From NCBI GenBank assembly GCA_039654915.1, contig CM077594.1:11932001-11996000 (forward strand): a stretch of 64,000 nucleotides of DNA. Reading direction: 5' to 3'. The notes under the pieces were generated by a model that saw only the letters and a list, made by a program, of their open reading frames with translations, searched no databases and was not told where the DNA came from. The stretch is from Aquilaria yunnanensis. Its lineage: Eukaryota; Streptophyta; Magnoliopsida; Malvales; Thymelaeaceae. The position numbers and the translations under genes were made by a program. This document shows, one piece after another, positions 11,440 to 24,082 of the stretch (within the stretch, counting starts at the first letter, position 1; each line of letters opens with the position of its first letter).

Positions 11440-12475
11440 AAAAAAAGTTCCCGAAGAGACATGTGGATCCCATATTAGGACAGATGCCTTGGCTGGAGTA
11501 TTACTTCAACAAGGATATTTTTGGCTCACCATAAGGAATAATTCTCAACAATTCATCAAATGACGCCATAAGTGCCAGTGCCATGTGCCTATTCAAAAAG
11601 AGACTTTTGGAGGTGGTGGCCTTAGCTAGCTACCCCTGCCCCTTCGTGGTATGGGGAATCAATCTCATTGGTCCTCTCCCCATGGCACTAGGATGGGTCA
11701 AATACTGAATTGTTTCAGTGAAGCAGAACCCTTAGCAACAATTTTGGCCAAAGATATCCAAAAGTTTGTTTGGAAAAATATCATTTGCGAGTTTGGCTAC
11801 CTAAGGGTGATAGTAACAGATAACAGTACCCAATTTATTGATAAAGGGATCCAAGAATTCGCCACCAACCTCGATATAAAGATGTACTTTGCTCCGGTAG
11901 CTCATCCCCAAAACAATGGACATGTAGAGGTATCAAACAGGACTTTGAAGGATGACTTGAAGAAAAGACTTGGCGAAGCGAAAGGAAAGTGACTTGGTGA
12001 ATTATCGAGCGTACTATGGAGTTACCAAACAACTTCGAGAAAAGCTACTAAGGAAACCCATTTTCCCCTCGTATTCGGAATAGAGAATCTAATCTCTATT
12101 GAAATAGTGGAACCCTCTATAAGGATACAAATGTTCGATAAATAAAAAAACAACCTCGGCTTAAGGGGCCAAACTTGATATGCTTGAAGAACATAGGGAA
12201 ATGGACGAACAATAGAAAAGAGCTTTCCAACACCGAGTTACTATCACCACAAACTTAAAAGTTAGGCCTAAGGGGATCAAGGTTAGAAACCTCGTTCTCT
12301 GAAGAGCTGAATTGGGACCCCGAAAACCATCTCATGGTGTATTTCATACAAATTGGGAAGAACCTCATTTGGTCATTAAAGAAGCTCGGCCAGGAGTTTT
12401 TAAGATTGGAAACACCGAAGGAGAATAATTGAAAAACACTTGGCATTTAGATTCTTTGACAAAATACTACATTTA
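11440..12475 (+). pseudogene. Integrase of the Tat element (broken)
   Basis: An N-terminal zinc-binding-like segment is seen at about 11455-11600 (CGSHIRTDALAG, LLQQGYFW, then a CQCH-like pair). The catalytic core is best preserved in the 113-codon frame 11651-11992: AEPLATILAKDIQKFVWKN, VIVTDNSTQFIDK, YFAPVAHPQNNGHVEVSNR. The second Asp and the Glu of the DDE triad are present. The core continues as GELSSVLWSYQTTSRKATKE and a C-terminal block with LGPRKP...NWEEPHLVIKEARPGVFK near 12300-12410, ending close to a KYY motif at about 12460. No chromodomain is seen, as expected for Tat. Stops and frame changes break the whole. Confidence 0.85.
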
Positions 12476-12479
12476 AAAA

Positions 12480-12800
12480 TTTTCTAAGTAAAATTGTACA
12501 AATGCTAAGTGCAAATTTGCCAAAGAAGTTGTACAAATGCTAAGTATTATTCAAACCATCGAGGTATTTCAAAAACAATTAAGCAAGTTTGTATCCATTT
12601 AGAATTGCTTGAAATTCTCCAAAGAAGGCGAACATGTACGCTTATAAGAGTTATCACCATTTGCCAAAACCGGAGGAGAAAATATTTGGAAAATAAGTGA
12701 AAGTACGAGCTTAAATTTGAAATAAGCAATATTTCATTAAAAGTGAAAGAGTGCAAGAGTACATAAAAGAGAGTACATGAAATAAATACAAATAATCATT
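12480..12800 (+). other. Spacer between integrase and the antisense ORF
   Basis: AT-rich, no recognisable domain. Short ORFs at 12509-12700 (+) and 12547-12756 (-) overlap each other and have no family features. This matches the non-coding spacer present in Tat elements before the antisense ORF. Confidence 0.4.
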
Positions 12801-15106
12801 TCAAAGTCCTATACTACTTCTCCACATCCTTGCCTTGAGAATCTTCGAAATCAGCATGATATTCGATCTCTGAAGGTTGTTGAGGTAAGCCTAGAAACTT
12901 TTTTTCCGACCATTCAGAGGGCCTTCAAGGATGTTGAGTGCCCGAAGGAAAAAAATGTCCATGTCTAGATTGTAGGAAAGGACTTGGTGATAAGCTAAGC
13001 AAAAACCATCCTAAAAGGATTGCTTTATCATCTCATCATCCTCTTCTTTCTATTTTTTCAAAGCTTCCACTTCATTCTTTTCTTCTTCTTCTTCTACTTT
13101 TTTAGCCGCTTAACTTCGGCAAGTAGCTGTGTCTTGTCCAAAAGAACCTGGGCTACCTTGGCATATAAGGATTCTCATTCCTTCCGAAGAGCCTCATTGG
13201 CAGAGGTTTGCTTCACCAACTTTGATCCTAAGTCAGCCACTTTGGAGGAGTAGTCATCGAGGAGCTTTGGGGTACCATTTAGCAAGCTCTTGGTAAAGTC
13301 CCGATATCCTTTCCTTAGCAATTTTGTTTAATTCTCCATATTTATAGCTAGTGGTCGCCATGGCTTCCTTGGCCTTTGCCAAGTTCTTTTCTGTTTGGGT
13401 ACGAATCATGGTTTGCTTAGTAGACCATGCTCGAAAATGCCCATCATAGGCAAGCATTTGCAAAAAGTGAGGCGTAAAGGATAAAACAAAGCCTGATTGG
13501 CAGCATGCTTGGTAATCTGAGCAACCAGAATCTCCTTATTCGGACATGACTCCATTAGAGATTGGAAGGTAGCGTTTGTCATAATGCCCCTCACTATATG
13601 AGGGATCATCTTTTGACAGTCTTTTGAGAATAAGTCCATATCCTTAGTAAACTTCCAAAAATGCTCCCTTAGAACTTTCCCGGGAGGGATCTTGGTGTCA
13701 CATCATTGCCGTTTTAGTTCATGTTTGGTGACCCAGTCAAGTATAGGCACCTCTTCTACAAGATCTCGCCAAAGTTCAGTCATTATGTTAGTCCTTAACC
13801 AATCATCTATAAAGTCCAAAATTCCAAAAAAACTAAAACTGATAGATGAAAAGTCAAAGGACGAACTTGGTAAAGGAACCTAGAGGTCCCCTACTTCAGA
13901 ATCGCTTACTTTCTGGATATCGGCAGGGATATCCTCCCCCTTTTGCTTCTTTTACTCTTCGGCCTCCTCGGCTAAAAGAACGACCAGAGAAGTCCCCAAG
14001 GTCTCCACAGCAGAATGGGAACTGATAGGGGTTGAGAGGATGATGACCTCGGGAACTGTATCCTCAACTTCTTTAACGACTTTGGGAGAGGGAGGAAGAG
14101 AGTCTTCTTCTTTTCTTGTTCACCCTTCTCGGCTTGACTGAGGAAAATGTTCTTGTATAAGTCAACTGACTTGTCATCCATCTTTGAAAAATGAAAAAAC
14201 ATCAGTGTAAGTGTAAATTGATCTAATAAATAGTGGGAAAAGGTAACTTACTCTGTAAAAGGGCTTCGTAAGAAATCTCCTTTTGAAGAAGCATGACTAT
14301 TAATGATTGTTTCCCATTTATGCTCGATTTTGGCATACCGAGGTCAGTGAGATGTTCCTTGACAATGCCTAGCTCCCGAAGGACCTCTTCAGTCAACAAG
14401 TTCCATTGGATAGGAAAAAGATAAGGTGCACGTAAAGATGCCTGATCTTGTTAATCAACGACCTCCCTAATGCAACCATCAAACTCTTCGAACTGGGATG
14501 CTAGCTCTTTGGTCAAAAGCTTCGATGAGTTTGCAATGTCAATGGCCAGGCTCCCAGAAGCCCACTTCATCAACAAACCCTTCCACTTCTTTAGGACTTT
14601 CATAAAGAAATATTTATTTTGCCATCTTTATTAGCTATCCTTGGTGGCGAAAGTGAAGGTATACTTTTTGTTACTAGTCCCCCAGGGTAGCAAAAAATAG
14701 AATGGCCTCTTTGGAACTGGGTGAAGCTTGTAGTATTGCACGAAAAAAATAAAGTAGGAAACTACCTTAAACACCCTACACATGCACAAAAGGCGTTAAA
14801 GTAGGAGTAAGAGTTCGAAGGTAATTGATTAATGGCTATACCATGGAACTCATAAAAATCAGAGATCATCTTCAGTGGGGGGATATTGAAGACCTGCTTT
14901 TAGTTGAGACCTAAAGATGGTGATGTTTCCAGCTCGAGGGTGATAACTATGCTAACCATGCTCAGGGATCCTGACCTTAACATAAGAAGGAAGAAAGAAC
15001 TTCGAGTACCACTTCTTCACAATTTCTGAAATGTGCAGCTAAAGTGAGCATTAGGAGAACTCCAACTCTCTTTGATGGTGCTAACTTCAGTACTTTGGGT
15101 CTCCAT
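12800..15106 (-). pseudogene. Antisense ORF of the Tat element with a Transposase_28-like region (broken)
   Basis: The minus strand carries a decayed ORF starting with Met at 15106 (METQSTEVSTIKESWSSPNA). At about 14900-14560 it gives ISDFYEFHGIAINQLPSNSY, a cysteine-rich hydrophobic stretch and a FQRGHSIFCYPGG piece. This order resembles the plant 'putative gypsy type transposon' domain (Pfam Transposase_28) often found on the antisense strand of Tat elements. Downstream frames at 14202-13972, 13639-13406 and 13463-13254 are Lys/Glu-rich and probably coiled coil (for example EKNLAKAKEAMATTSYKYGE). Convergent orientation to pol is normal here. Its function is unknown. Several stops and shifts break it. 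Confidence 0.6.
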
Positions 15107-15654
15107 CTTAAAATCCTAAGGCTCTACTTCGGAATAAGAAAATGAAAGAGAGAAAGGAAAAAGGAACCTCGGACAGAGCACTCACCTGCTTATGTCCTGA
15201 AGAAACTGATAATCATCGTGAAAGGTTGTCGGAAATCACTCTGCCATAAATAACCACCATAAAGAGAAAAGAAAAATTAGTAAATGAGAGAAGGAAAACA
15301 AGGAGTAGATTAAGAAGTGAAGAGCTTCTTTTTTGGATAAGGAACATATAGCCTGAGGAAGGCAAACGAAAAGATGCCATAATGACTGACTTATGTTGAA
15401 TAAATGTAACTGACGCAATTGATGAGGAGAACAACCATTGAAATGGTGTCACATGTCAACTAATGCGTAAAACGTGGGCATGGCTACTAAGTTATCAAAT
15501 CCATAATGCATAAATAAAAAAAGCAGATCTATTTACCTTCAAAATTGAAGCCATTTTAGAGGCAATTGAACACCCTAACAGGTGGGGGAAAACCCTAAGG
15601 CAAAAAATGTGGTGGGCAAAAAATAGCCTACTCGAGCCAAAGTCATAACTTCAA

Positions 15655-15673
15655 CTCTGTTTGGAGGGGGCAT
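15655..15673 (+). promoter_or_regulatory. Polypurine tract before the 3' LTR
   Basis: TTTGGAGGGGGCATG lies immediately before the TGATAGC start of the 3' LTR. A short purine run here is the expected primer for plus-strand synthesis. Confidence 0.6.
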
Positions 15674-15674
15674 G

Positions 15675-16267
15675 TGATAGCCAAAAGGCTGTTACCCAAA
15701 TCACCTTCAGATGAAGAAGGGTTTAACAACACCCTTGGATGGTGACTCAACCAGCCTCGGAAAAACCCTCTTGTCACCCTCGGCAACAAGCGTATCTCAC
15801 GAACATGGTTTCACCTCTGGTAGGCCCCTTTAGGGACTTTCAGAAGAACACGACAAACACCTAATCCCCTAGGACCACCGACAGAAACCCTCTACACGCC
15901 CCTGGCTGGATGGCTGAGCATAACTGCCAAAGGCCAACTGGAGACACTTCTCCCCGAGGTACGGACCGAAGGTCTCTCAAATCCAACCCACCATGTGTTT
16001 TAATCTACTTGGCTCAGACAAAATGGCCTTTTCCTTGAACCCTCTATATATACCCGGGAGGCTCCGAGGCAATATCATTTGGCCTAACATACTTGACTAT
16101 CCTTTGCTCACTTATCTTACCCATTCTAACTTGGGTGTTGAAGGTTCCTTCCCCAGCAATACTCCCAAGAACCCCCTGACCCTTGTTCTTCACTACTGCA
16201 AACACCACCCAGGCAAAGCACCTTTAAAGGACAACATGTTATATATAAAGAATGTCCTGAAGCATCA
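15675..16267 (+). repeat. 3' LTR of the Tat element
   Basis: Starts TGATAGCC and ends GAAGCATCA, so TG...CA. Collinear with 6441-7030, with a TATATATA box at 16045-16052. The frame at 15993-16298 parallels that in the 5' LTR and is not a gene. Confidence 0.85.
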
Positions 16268-16695
16268 ACTACCATTGATTGACTTCAACCATAGCTAAGC
16301 AACTTTCATAGTTTGAGGACACAAGGGACACCGTTGATGAGCAATTGATGACATATGATCAACTTCATTTGTGTGTTAATTTTGGTATCTATTTTAGGTT
16401 AGTTTTATTATATTTAAGTGATTTATTACCTTCACTTGTTTATTTTTTATTTAATTTAGTTTAGAGAGACTATCAAAGGAGTTGATCAGATTTTTAAGGA
16501 GTAAAATGACTAAATTATAAAAAATTATAAAGTAGGAGGTGCAGTTGGAGATTGGAAGAGCTTCTCTCCTTTAGTTAACTGAAATACCTTTTTGTAATAT
16601 TATGTTCTATTTTAAGTTAATGATATTTTAGTTATTTGGAATCCTAAGGGTTAAGGATTAGAAAATCCTACAACTATAAAAGGAGAAAAGAGGAC

Positions 16696-16742
16696 GCAAT
16701 TGGGGAAGACTAGTTGCAATTGGGGAAGACTAGTTGCAATTG
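16696..16742 (+). repeat. Tandem 20-bp duplication
   Basis: The 20-mer GCAATTGGGGAAGACTAGTT occurs at 16696-16715 and 16716-16735, followed by a partial third copy GCAATTG. Confidence 0.95.
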
Positions 16743-17426
16743 CGGGCTCAGAGAAAAGGACGGATTAGACAGAGGTGGAATTTGGAGCAGGGATGGAACA
16801 AAGAGAAGAGAAAAAAAGAAAGGAAATTGGTTTTTATTTCTTTCTTCTGTTTTATTTTTGAATTGGAGCTTGGAAATTATTTGTTCATGTCTTCTTCTTC
16901 TTTCTTAGGATTATTGGATTTTATTGTTAAATCTAACATGAGTGGCTAAATTTCTATATTAAGGTTAAGGATGTAGCGTGGTTGTATTATTTTAATTAAT
17001 TTATTTGGGTTGTGTTTTAGTCTTTTTCCTTTCTAACAATAGGTATTATCTATACTTGATCACCATAGATAATTTATCTTAGGGATTTGAATGAAGGATT
17101 GAGAGGTAAAATTTGATCTGTGCACTAGAGAAATTGAGTTACAATAAGTAGGATAGAGATATACTTATTTATTGTGATTTGTTAATTTGACAACCTGAAT
17201 TTAATAAGTTTAATTAATTATGTAAACGATCGAGAGATAATCGTAAGTTAATCAAACACGTTACAATTGCTCAAGAAAGAGTTGTAATATTAGGAGTGAT
17301 CGTTAACAAATAAAACCAGCCCAAATATATAATTGGAAGACTCTCAACTAGGTGAAATCCAAACCTGAGCTATTCCATAATTGTTTTCTTCCCAGTTCAT
17401 TATTCTTGTCATTGGTTTTGTTTAAT

Positions 17427-17478
17427 CTTAGTTTAATTTTTGTTAGTTTTATCTCAGTTTAATTTTTGTTAGTTTTAC
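17427..17478 (+). repeat. Tandem 26-bp duplication
   Basis: Two adjacent 26-bp copies (17427-17452 and 17453-17478) around the core GTTTAATTTTTGTTAGTTTT, differing at two positions. Confidence 0.95.
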
Positions 17479-17699
17479 TATCTTAAAATCTGAACTTATT
17501 TCTTTTATTTTCATAAACAATTAAATATCTGTTCCTCATGAGATTGATTCCTTGGTTTGTCCTAGGGATTAAAACTTGCTATAACTAACCTTGTGCACTT
17601 GTAGGATTAGCCCCATTATCATAAGTAATACATTTGATGATGACATTTATGTAAAAAACCCATCTGGTTCAGTATCAATGCCCCGAAACATAACACTGG

Positions 17700-20600
17700 T
17701 TTTGGCGAAAGTGGCATTAACCTACTCCAACATTGATGGCTAAAACCTGGACAATATAGAAAATTAGTAAGGAAATGTTGGGGAAGGCAAGGGAGGGATA
17801 GAAAGAAAAAGAAATGGCTTGATTAGCCCTAGTTGGATGACTAGGTCTAGCCAGAGGTCAACTAAAATTGTAGAAGAAGAAAATACTGAACAATTGTGAC
17901 AGGTCGAGAAAAACCTAAGTACACTAGAATGCATTTTTTCCCCTAAATGCTTTACTAATCTATGTTTTTTCTCTTATTTGTTTTTTAGTCACCGGCATTG
18001 CTAAACATTTGAAAAGGGTGATAACATTAGCATTATAACTTATGAGGTGGTCGGACTAACTTGATACAATTTACAAAGTTAGAAGACCAACATAGCTAGA
18101 GTTCCAAAGTTATGGACCCAACATAAACTAAGTTTGATTTAAGGGACAAGCTCACATTAGTCACTCAATTTCGGAGACCCTTGGAGTATTTAGGCCTTAT
18201 TAATTTGGATAGTAACTAAACATCACACACACACTAATTGTTTGACTTATCGCAGATCTATGGCAGCGAAGACATGGGCCGTAGATCCGTGGAATCCTAA
18301 AAATGGAAAACTGTCAAATTAGGTCCCTCAGATATTGTGTCTTGCTTTTATGATCCTCAAACTTTCATTTATGACAATTGACCCCCTTAATTTGCCAGTC
18401 TTTCGCCTCTTGGTCTCAAAATTTGCTTCATCACAATTGGACCCTTAAAGAACAAATTCCTGCAACAACATGCGGCCTATCCACCTTATAGTACCAATTG
18501 CAAGTAGAACTCCAAGTGTACGAGATATTGGTTGGATACATCAAGGAAGCTATGTCGAGAATGCGATTCCAAAGTTACTATGAAATATATATTTCAACAA
18601 CCAAATATTGATTTGTCTAGCCAAACATCTTAGATTCTAACGTACATTCTCATGTATAAAAGAGATGGGTGCAGCAAAGAAGATATGCCCCAACCAGAAG
18701 AATCATCCTAGCTACTTGAGCGAATCATGGTACTACAATATTTGAAGGTTCAGTGCCACATTTACCACAAATGAGGCAATTGCTTCCACTCATATTCACA
18801 AACTTTTCCTTTAATATGTTTCATAATAATTGAACTTGTCAGCTATGGCGGTTGACCTTGACAGTTGACATGATAACCATAAGATTTAGATCTTTTGAGT
18901 CAGCTGAATTGAATTTGAATTTTGTCTCGTGTAAACGAATTTTCCCATTTGCAGCCATGTAAGATGAGGATAATTAAAAGGTTTGGCTAAAGTGTAAACT
19001 TATTATTATGTCATCTCATAAACTTTTTAGAATATTAAAAAAAAATGATTAGAGTCCACTAATAACTTACATAGTAATCAAAGGCAGCTCCATTTTCTCA
19101 ACTTTCAGTTACTGGATTATGACAAGTAAATGATGCATGTCAGTATAAATCCTTGAATTTAAATTACAAATCCTTTGAATTGAGTTGCATTAAACCAGGC
19201 ATAATCATATCCGCATCTTTTCCCTTAATTAAATATCTTTGCGCCTGCTGTCTATTAATACTCTGCTAATTAATGCTTTGTTTGAATTATATCACACCCA
19301 TGTTAAAACTTAAGGAATAGGATTGTTTAGAAATCACGTTTTTATGTGTCATCATTACCACGCCAAAACACACTTCCGTTTATGTTTATTTTTTTTATTA
19401 TTATTCCTTTCAAGGAAATTTAAAAATATTTGACTCACTTTTTTAAAAAAATAAAATAAACACTACTATTCACAATCTTTTTCTATGTGCAAAAAAACTA
19501 AAAGATGGATTCACATTGAGTTCATTAAGAATACCAATTCGCATATTGCAAGAAAACAAAGAAAAATGAGCCATTTAATCACATCACAGCCGAAAGCATA
19601 TTTTATTCACATTTCCTTGACAATTTTATAATCCTTCGGTTCTGATGGCTACTTGAGACTCGGAAACAGAGATTCTTATTCTGTTCACAATTTTCTCTTA
19701 GTATCTCTCTTTTGTAAATCAGTATGTTGGTAGCCCAATCCAAGTCTTGAAAGCCGAAAAATATCAAAAGATAAGAATAACTTGTGCGAAGACCCAAGCC
19801 TTGAGAGAATTCACAAGATATTCTCGTTTTCCTTTTTTGCCCCTACTACCTTCAAAACAATATATGTATAGATATGTACCCATTCAAAATACTAGTATTA
19901 CTTTTTTCTTTTTGGTTTTTTTCCGAATAAAATAGATTTTGGGTTGGATTAGGCCTGATATAGTCAGAAGTATCCAACGGGAACGTTGGAGTTGGACTTG
20001 AACACCGTCGGCTGGACAAAGACTATAGTTGACCTTAACTGGGCCACGATCAGGACTATGTTTAACCCTAGACCATGTCCATCTACAGTCCACAAGCGTC
20101 CGCCCTCCACGCAATTTGTGGTTGGGCCAAAGTGATCTCATTCATAAAATATCCACTTGCCAAATTTATTTTTATCCGTTTAAGAAATTGATGTACAGAA
20201 AATCCTGAAATCCATGTATTTATGTTTGTATGCAAGAAAATTTTACGAAAATTTAACGTTTGAGTTTTAATCTCTTGATTTTAGGAATATCTAGTAGCAA
20301 GAACACGAACTTGAGAATCAAACCAAACGGCCCACCACCATCCAAAAATTGAACATTGCGCTTTGTTTAATATCGGATTATCATGAGCCTTTGCTCATTT
20401 AGTATAAGACTACTTAAAGAAAATCTTAAAAAGCGTGCATATATAATTTCGCACTAGGAGTAATTTTCTTGGAACTTATGGTCATGGGCCTAAACTTAGC
20501 TCCGCTTGAAGCCCAGAAACGTTAGGTTATGGGCCTTGCAGCCTTCTTCTTTTAAGGGTCTGTTCAAAGCCGAAGCCCATGAAGCAGTAAAGTAGCTAAG

Positions 20601-21240
20601 GCCTACGAGTCACTGCAAGTGTTAAAACAACCTTTTTCTTTTGATAATCAAAAGAAAGGGGAGATGAGAAGAACTGCTATAATTTTTCCTATAGAGCTGC
20701 ACAAAATATTCATAAGATGATATCAGATGAGACCAAGAGTTTTCATACAATGTAAAAACCTTTTTTTGCCACTGAGTAGTCTGATAAAAGCAGGTTAAAC
20801 GACTCGCCTTCATGTCCTTGGAGATGCCATCCAAAGTGAGCCCCGTGTTGCTACTTTGCAAGGAAACGAATACGATCCAAATGCTCATGCTTGTTTTCGA
20901 GGCTTAGTGAAGCATGGTCTATACCTTGACCTTCTACAACCTGAGAACAATTTATAGCACGAATGCAAGACTTTGGCTTAACTAGAGTTTCAGTCCGGCT
21001 AAGAAGATTATTGTCACCAACGAACCAGGTACCAATGTTAGTAATAACTTGGTAAGAAAAAGAGTCTACTCGGCTTACTGTTAATTAAGGAGCTTTTCCC
21101 TTCGAGGAGACTAACCATTTCCAGCATGCGTTTTTGAAAAAATTGCAGGTGAGCTTGGAACTGAAACGGAACTTGAACCTGTAGGGATGTTTGAGCAAGG
21201 AGTAGACGTGTATAAGGGAGAGGGAGCCCTGAATTCGAGG
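17700..21240. other. Gene-poor stretch; no supported gene
   Basis: About 3.5 kb without a recognisable protein or RNA gene. Around 18150-18480 are phrases such as GTCCCTCAGATATT, typical of decayed non-autonomous plant transposons. The minus strand at 20540-21240 is less AT-rich and has an 88-codon frame (20888-20622) that I do not recognise. It could be a gene fragment, but no domain or exon structure supports this. Confidence 0.4.
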
Positions 21241-22160
21241 CAATGTGTTAAATACCGTTACTGCTATGTGTACCGCACATTATATTTTTAAGATATACCG
21301 CATAATATACTGAAAAGCATATCATTAGTGTTCACAAAAAAATAAATGTTAAAATATTATTTTAAGATGAAATAAATTAAATAAATTTTTTTTTACACTT
21401 TTATATGTATTCTAATTTTTCTCATTATAATCTGTCAAATATAAATAAAATATATATGATAGAAGATAGTTTTATACAAAAACATAAAAAAATCTTATAT
21501 ATAAAGCAAACTAAATATTACTCAGTCAAAAAATTTAATTTATTGATTTTTTCAAAAAAAAATACTCCATTTGTCCCAATTTACTTGAAACGTATTTCTT
21601 TTTTGGAAGTCTAAAAAAGGTTGAAGCGTTTCCTCTTTTGGAAAAGTTTAAACAATTAAATTATCATTTTACACGAAACCCAATAAAGACTCTTTTTTTA
21701 ATCTCCACTCAATCTCTTACTGCACAAAACACAAAAAAGAATCTTTTCTTGTTTAATCATTATTTAAACTTTTACTACATAAAAAAAAACATAAATTACA
21801 TACACCTTAATCTCCGTGCCCAGATAAATGTTTTAATTAAAATAGGACGGAGGTAGTAATATTTTAATAATAACAATACATTTTTAGTACCATTGTTACA
21901 TTAAGTTCCTAAATGGCTCAACGTATGATATTTTGATATAAAATGATAAAAAAAATCTTACACATGTTCATAAAAAATAGAATACTACAATAGATATATT
22001 ATAGTATTTATAGTATATCATAGTTTTTTGACAAAATGTATATAAAAAGCAGCAGGTATGCAAAATACCGTGATATTTCGCACAAAAAAAATGATAAAAT
22101 ACTGAAATATTTGTATTGGATAAGCGGTATATCGCACGGTATATCATAATATTTAATTCC
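21240..22160. repeat. AT-rich dispersed repeat with 'ATACCGCA' motifs
   Basis: 21245-21480 carries ATACCGCATAATATACTG then a stretch rich in AAATATTATTTTAAG and ATAAATAAAATATAT. Very similar sequence occurs at 44795-44970. Near 22020-22160 related motifs appear in inverse sense (GCGGTATATCGCACGGTATA). This may be an element whose ends are inverted, with the Stowaway element inside. Edges are not resolved. Confidence 0.4.
21565..21856. mobile_element. Stowaway-type MITE (292 bp)
   Basis: Left end CTCCATTTGTCCC and the reverse complement of the right end, CTACCTCCGTCCT, match the Stowaway terminal consensus CTCCCTCCGTCC. TA dinucleotides flank both sides (21563-21564 and 21857-21858), the duplication expected of Tc1/mariner elements. 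ORFs inside are spurious. Confidence 0.85.
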
Positions 22161-23780
22161 ATGATTTGAGCTGAGTGTTGAAAAAGTACTAAAATTTTGA
22201 ATTTTTTTAAAGATGTTTGGTGAACTAACCAATGAAAAGTACATGATCCAACCTAGAAATTGAAATTGTTCAAAAGCAATGACAAATTTATAAAATATTT
22301 TTTATTAGATGAACAAATAATTATAAATTTATGAGACAACAGAAAATAGTAGGTTAGTTCGGGTAATTTTTTTTATAAATTTACCATTAAAATAAATATC
22401 AATTAAAATTTTAATTTATGTTAATTTTGAGTTGAGTTTTCTTTATGTTATGTTCTTATCATTAAAATGATTAGTCATCATCGAAAAGTAGCATTGTACA
22501 TGTTTAAAAATTATAGATATTTTTTTCTCGTTAAAGAATAATTAACTAAATTTTTTTTTTATCAACTCAAATTCTAATTTTTAATATTGGTGAGAAATTT
22601 ATTTAGAAAAGTTCATTTTCAATTTTAGCAATTATGAACGAAAATGCTTTATTAAAACCATAAAGCTTTTGAATTAAATGAATCATGCTACAAAACTCAA
22701 TTATCAATAATGATAAGATATGATGGAAATGGAAAATTTGGGTTTAATTTATTTTTCTTTAGAAAATTGTACATTAAAAAGCAACAAAAAAATTTAGGGA
22801 GTAAGAGAGCAAATATGAAGAATATTACGTCTACCAAAATGTAACGCAGGTCGAACTTAGTGACATAATGGTAAAGCTTAGAAATTCTGGGATAGGAAAC
22901 ACATTTAACCACAACCAAAAGTGAAACAGGCTTAAACTGAAAAAAAAATGCAATACTGGACCTCAAGATGTAATCCACTTGTAGAAAAGTGGACTGAACT
23001 TCAAAACCAATTAATCTAGTCCAGAAAAAAGCAATAATAATAATAATAATAATAAAACTGTGGCATTGTTATTGAGTAGTACATTTTCACTCTATTTTTA
23101 TGCTATTCATCTACAGTAACTTGTGTACATCTTTAGAAGTATAGTTTAATACGATTGTTGCTATTTTGCCTGTACTTCTAAGATAAATTTGCAATAGTTA
23201 TATTTTGGTGGGGCATAAGCATCTTTTATCCTTTGTGTGTGAGAGTGACAAATTATTCACGCGTAAATGCAAGGGACGCATTTCCCTCCAAAAAAGAAAA
23301 GAAAATAAAAGCAAGAGATGGATATAAAAGATCCCCAACTTTTTTTTTCTTCTATTCCTTAGAGAAGATAATTTTAAAAAATTAGTTATTTTTGCTTAAC
23401 TTGTATACCAATGGGAACTTTATACATAAAAAAGTCCAGAAAAGAATTTTAAAAAATCACTTTTTAAAAAAAATTATACATTTTCTATTTTTTTTATTTC
23501 TTTGGTTGGATACAAGGAAAAGAAGCATAAAAAAGTAAGTAGTTTCTAAAAAAATTTAGTCAAGCAATTATTAATTAGATAGAGCATTAACTTTTAAATG
23601 AGATTGATTTTTGATAAAAAAACTCATAAAAAAATGAAATAGAAAAAGTACTGATAGTTTTGTAAAGATTAATCTAAGTTGATTAGCTGTTCAACAATTA
23701 AAAAACGATTGAGTTTGATTTCCTCCACCAATGAAACGTAACTGGTAGGTAAGCCGGGGGTAAAACGGAAGCAGAAGAGA
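22160..23780. other. AT-rich intergenic DNA
   Basis: No gene seen. It holds homopolymer A/T tracts and an ATA trinucleotide microsatellite at about 23034-23054. The 93-codon minus-strand frame at 22978-22697 has no family features. Confidence 0.5.
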
Positions 23781-24082
23781 TGGCGAGAATAGGGGATACA
23801 GTGCATCAAAAGTTCCAAATGTTTAATTCACATTGCAAATTAGTCCCACCTTCATTTCATTACATATTGATCTCAAACATTTACAATTTATTGCATATTA
23901 ATCCTTAGCATAAAAAAAGTGAGCTGGCAAAAACAAATCTGAACTATAGACAGAAAAAATTGATAATCTAAATGATTCAATAACTATAAAAAACTTATGA
24001 TTTAAATTAAATTTATGAGAAAACAATTAACACACAATTTGAATTGTACCTCTCAAGTATCCATTTGATACTAATTTTTAAA

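Larger units (their letters stand above)
6441..16267 (+). mobile_element. Full-length, inactivated Ty3/gypsy LTR retrotransposon, Tat lineage
   Basis: The element has two related LTRs of about 590 bp, a primer-binding site, gag, protease, reverse transcriptase, two RNase H domains, integrase, a 3' antisense ORF and a polypurine tract, in the order typical of Tat/Retand elements. Flanks read ATTAC (6436-6440) and ACTAC (16268-16272), a likely 5-bp target duplication with one change. In the first 83 aligned LTR bases I count about 17 differences, nearly all transitions, so the insertion is old and decayed in the way methylated DNA does. Every coding domain carries stops or frameshifts, so it is non-autonomous. 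Lineage assignment rests on the second RNase H, the antisense ORF and the GGCGNCGTCTGTGGGAA-type primer site. Confidence 0.88.
16330..17640 (+). mobile_element. LTR-like remnant, possibly Athila-type
   Basis: AT-rich segment with features of a long plant LTR: a TATAAAAGG-like box at about 16674, a late region with CTTGGTTTGTCCTAGGGATT, and AACCTTGTGCACTTGTAGGATTAG near 17588-17612, resembling the 3' part of Athila LTRs. I found no matching second LTR, and no clean termini or target duplication, so edges are approximate. ORFs at 16714-16949 sit in this segment and look spurious. Confidence 0.35.

Noticed and set aside
20622..20888. 88-codon minus-strand ORF, considered as a gene fragment
   Set aside because: No recognisable motif and no supported splice partners, although the local composition is a little less AT-rich.
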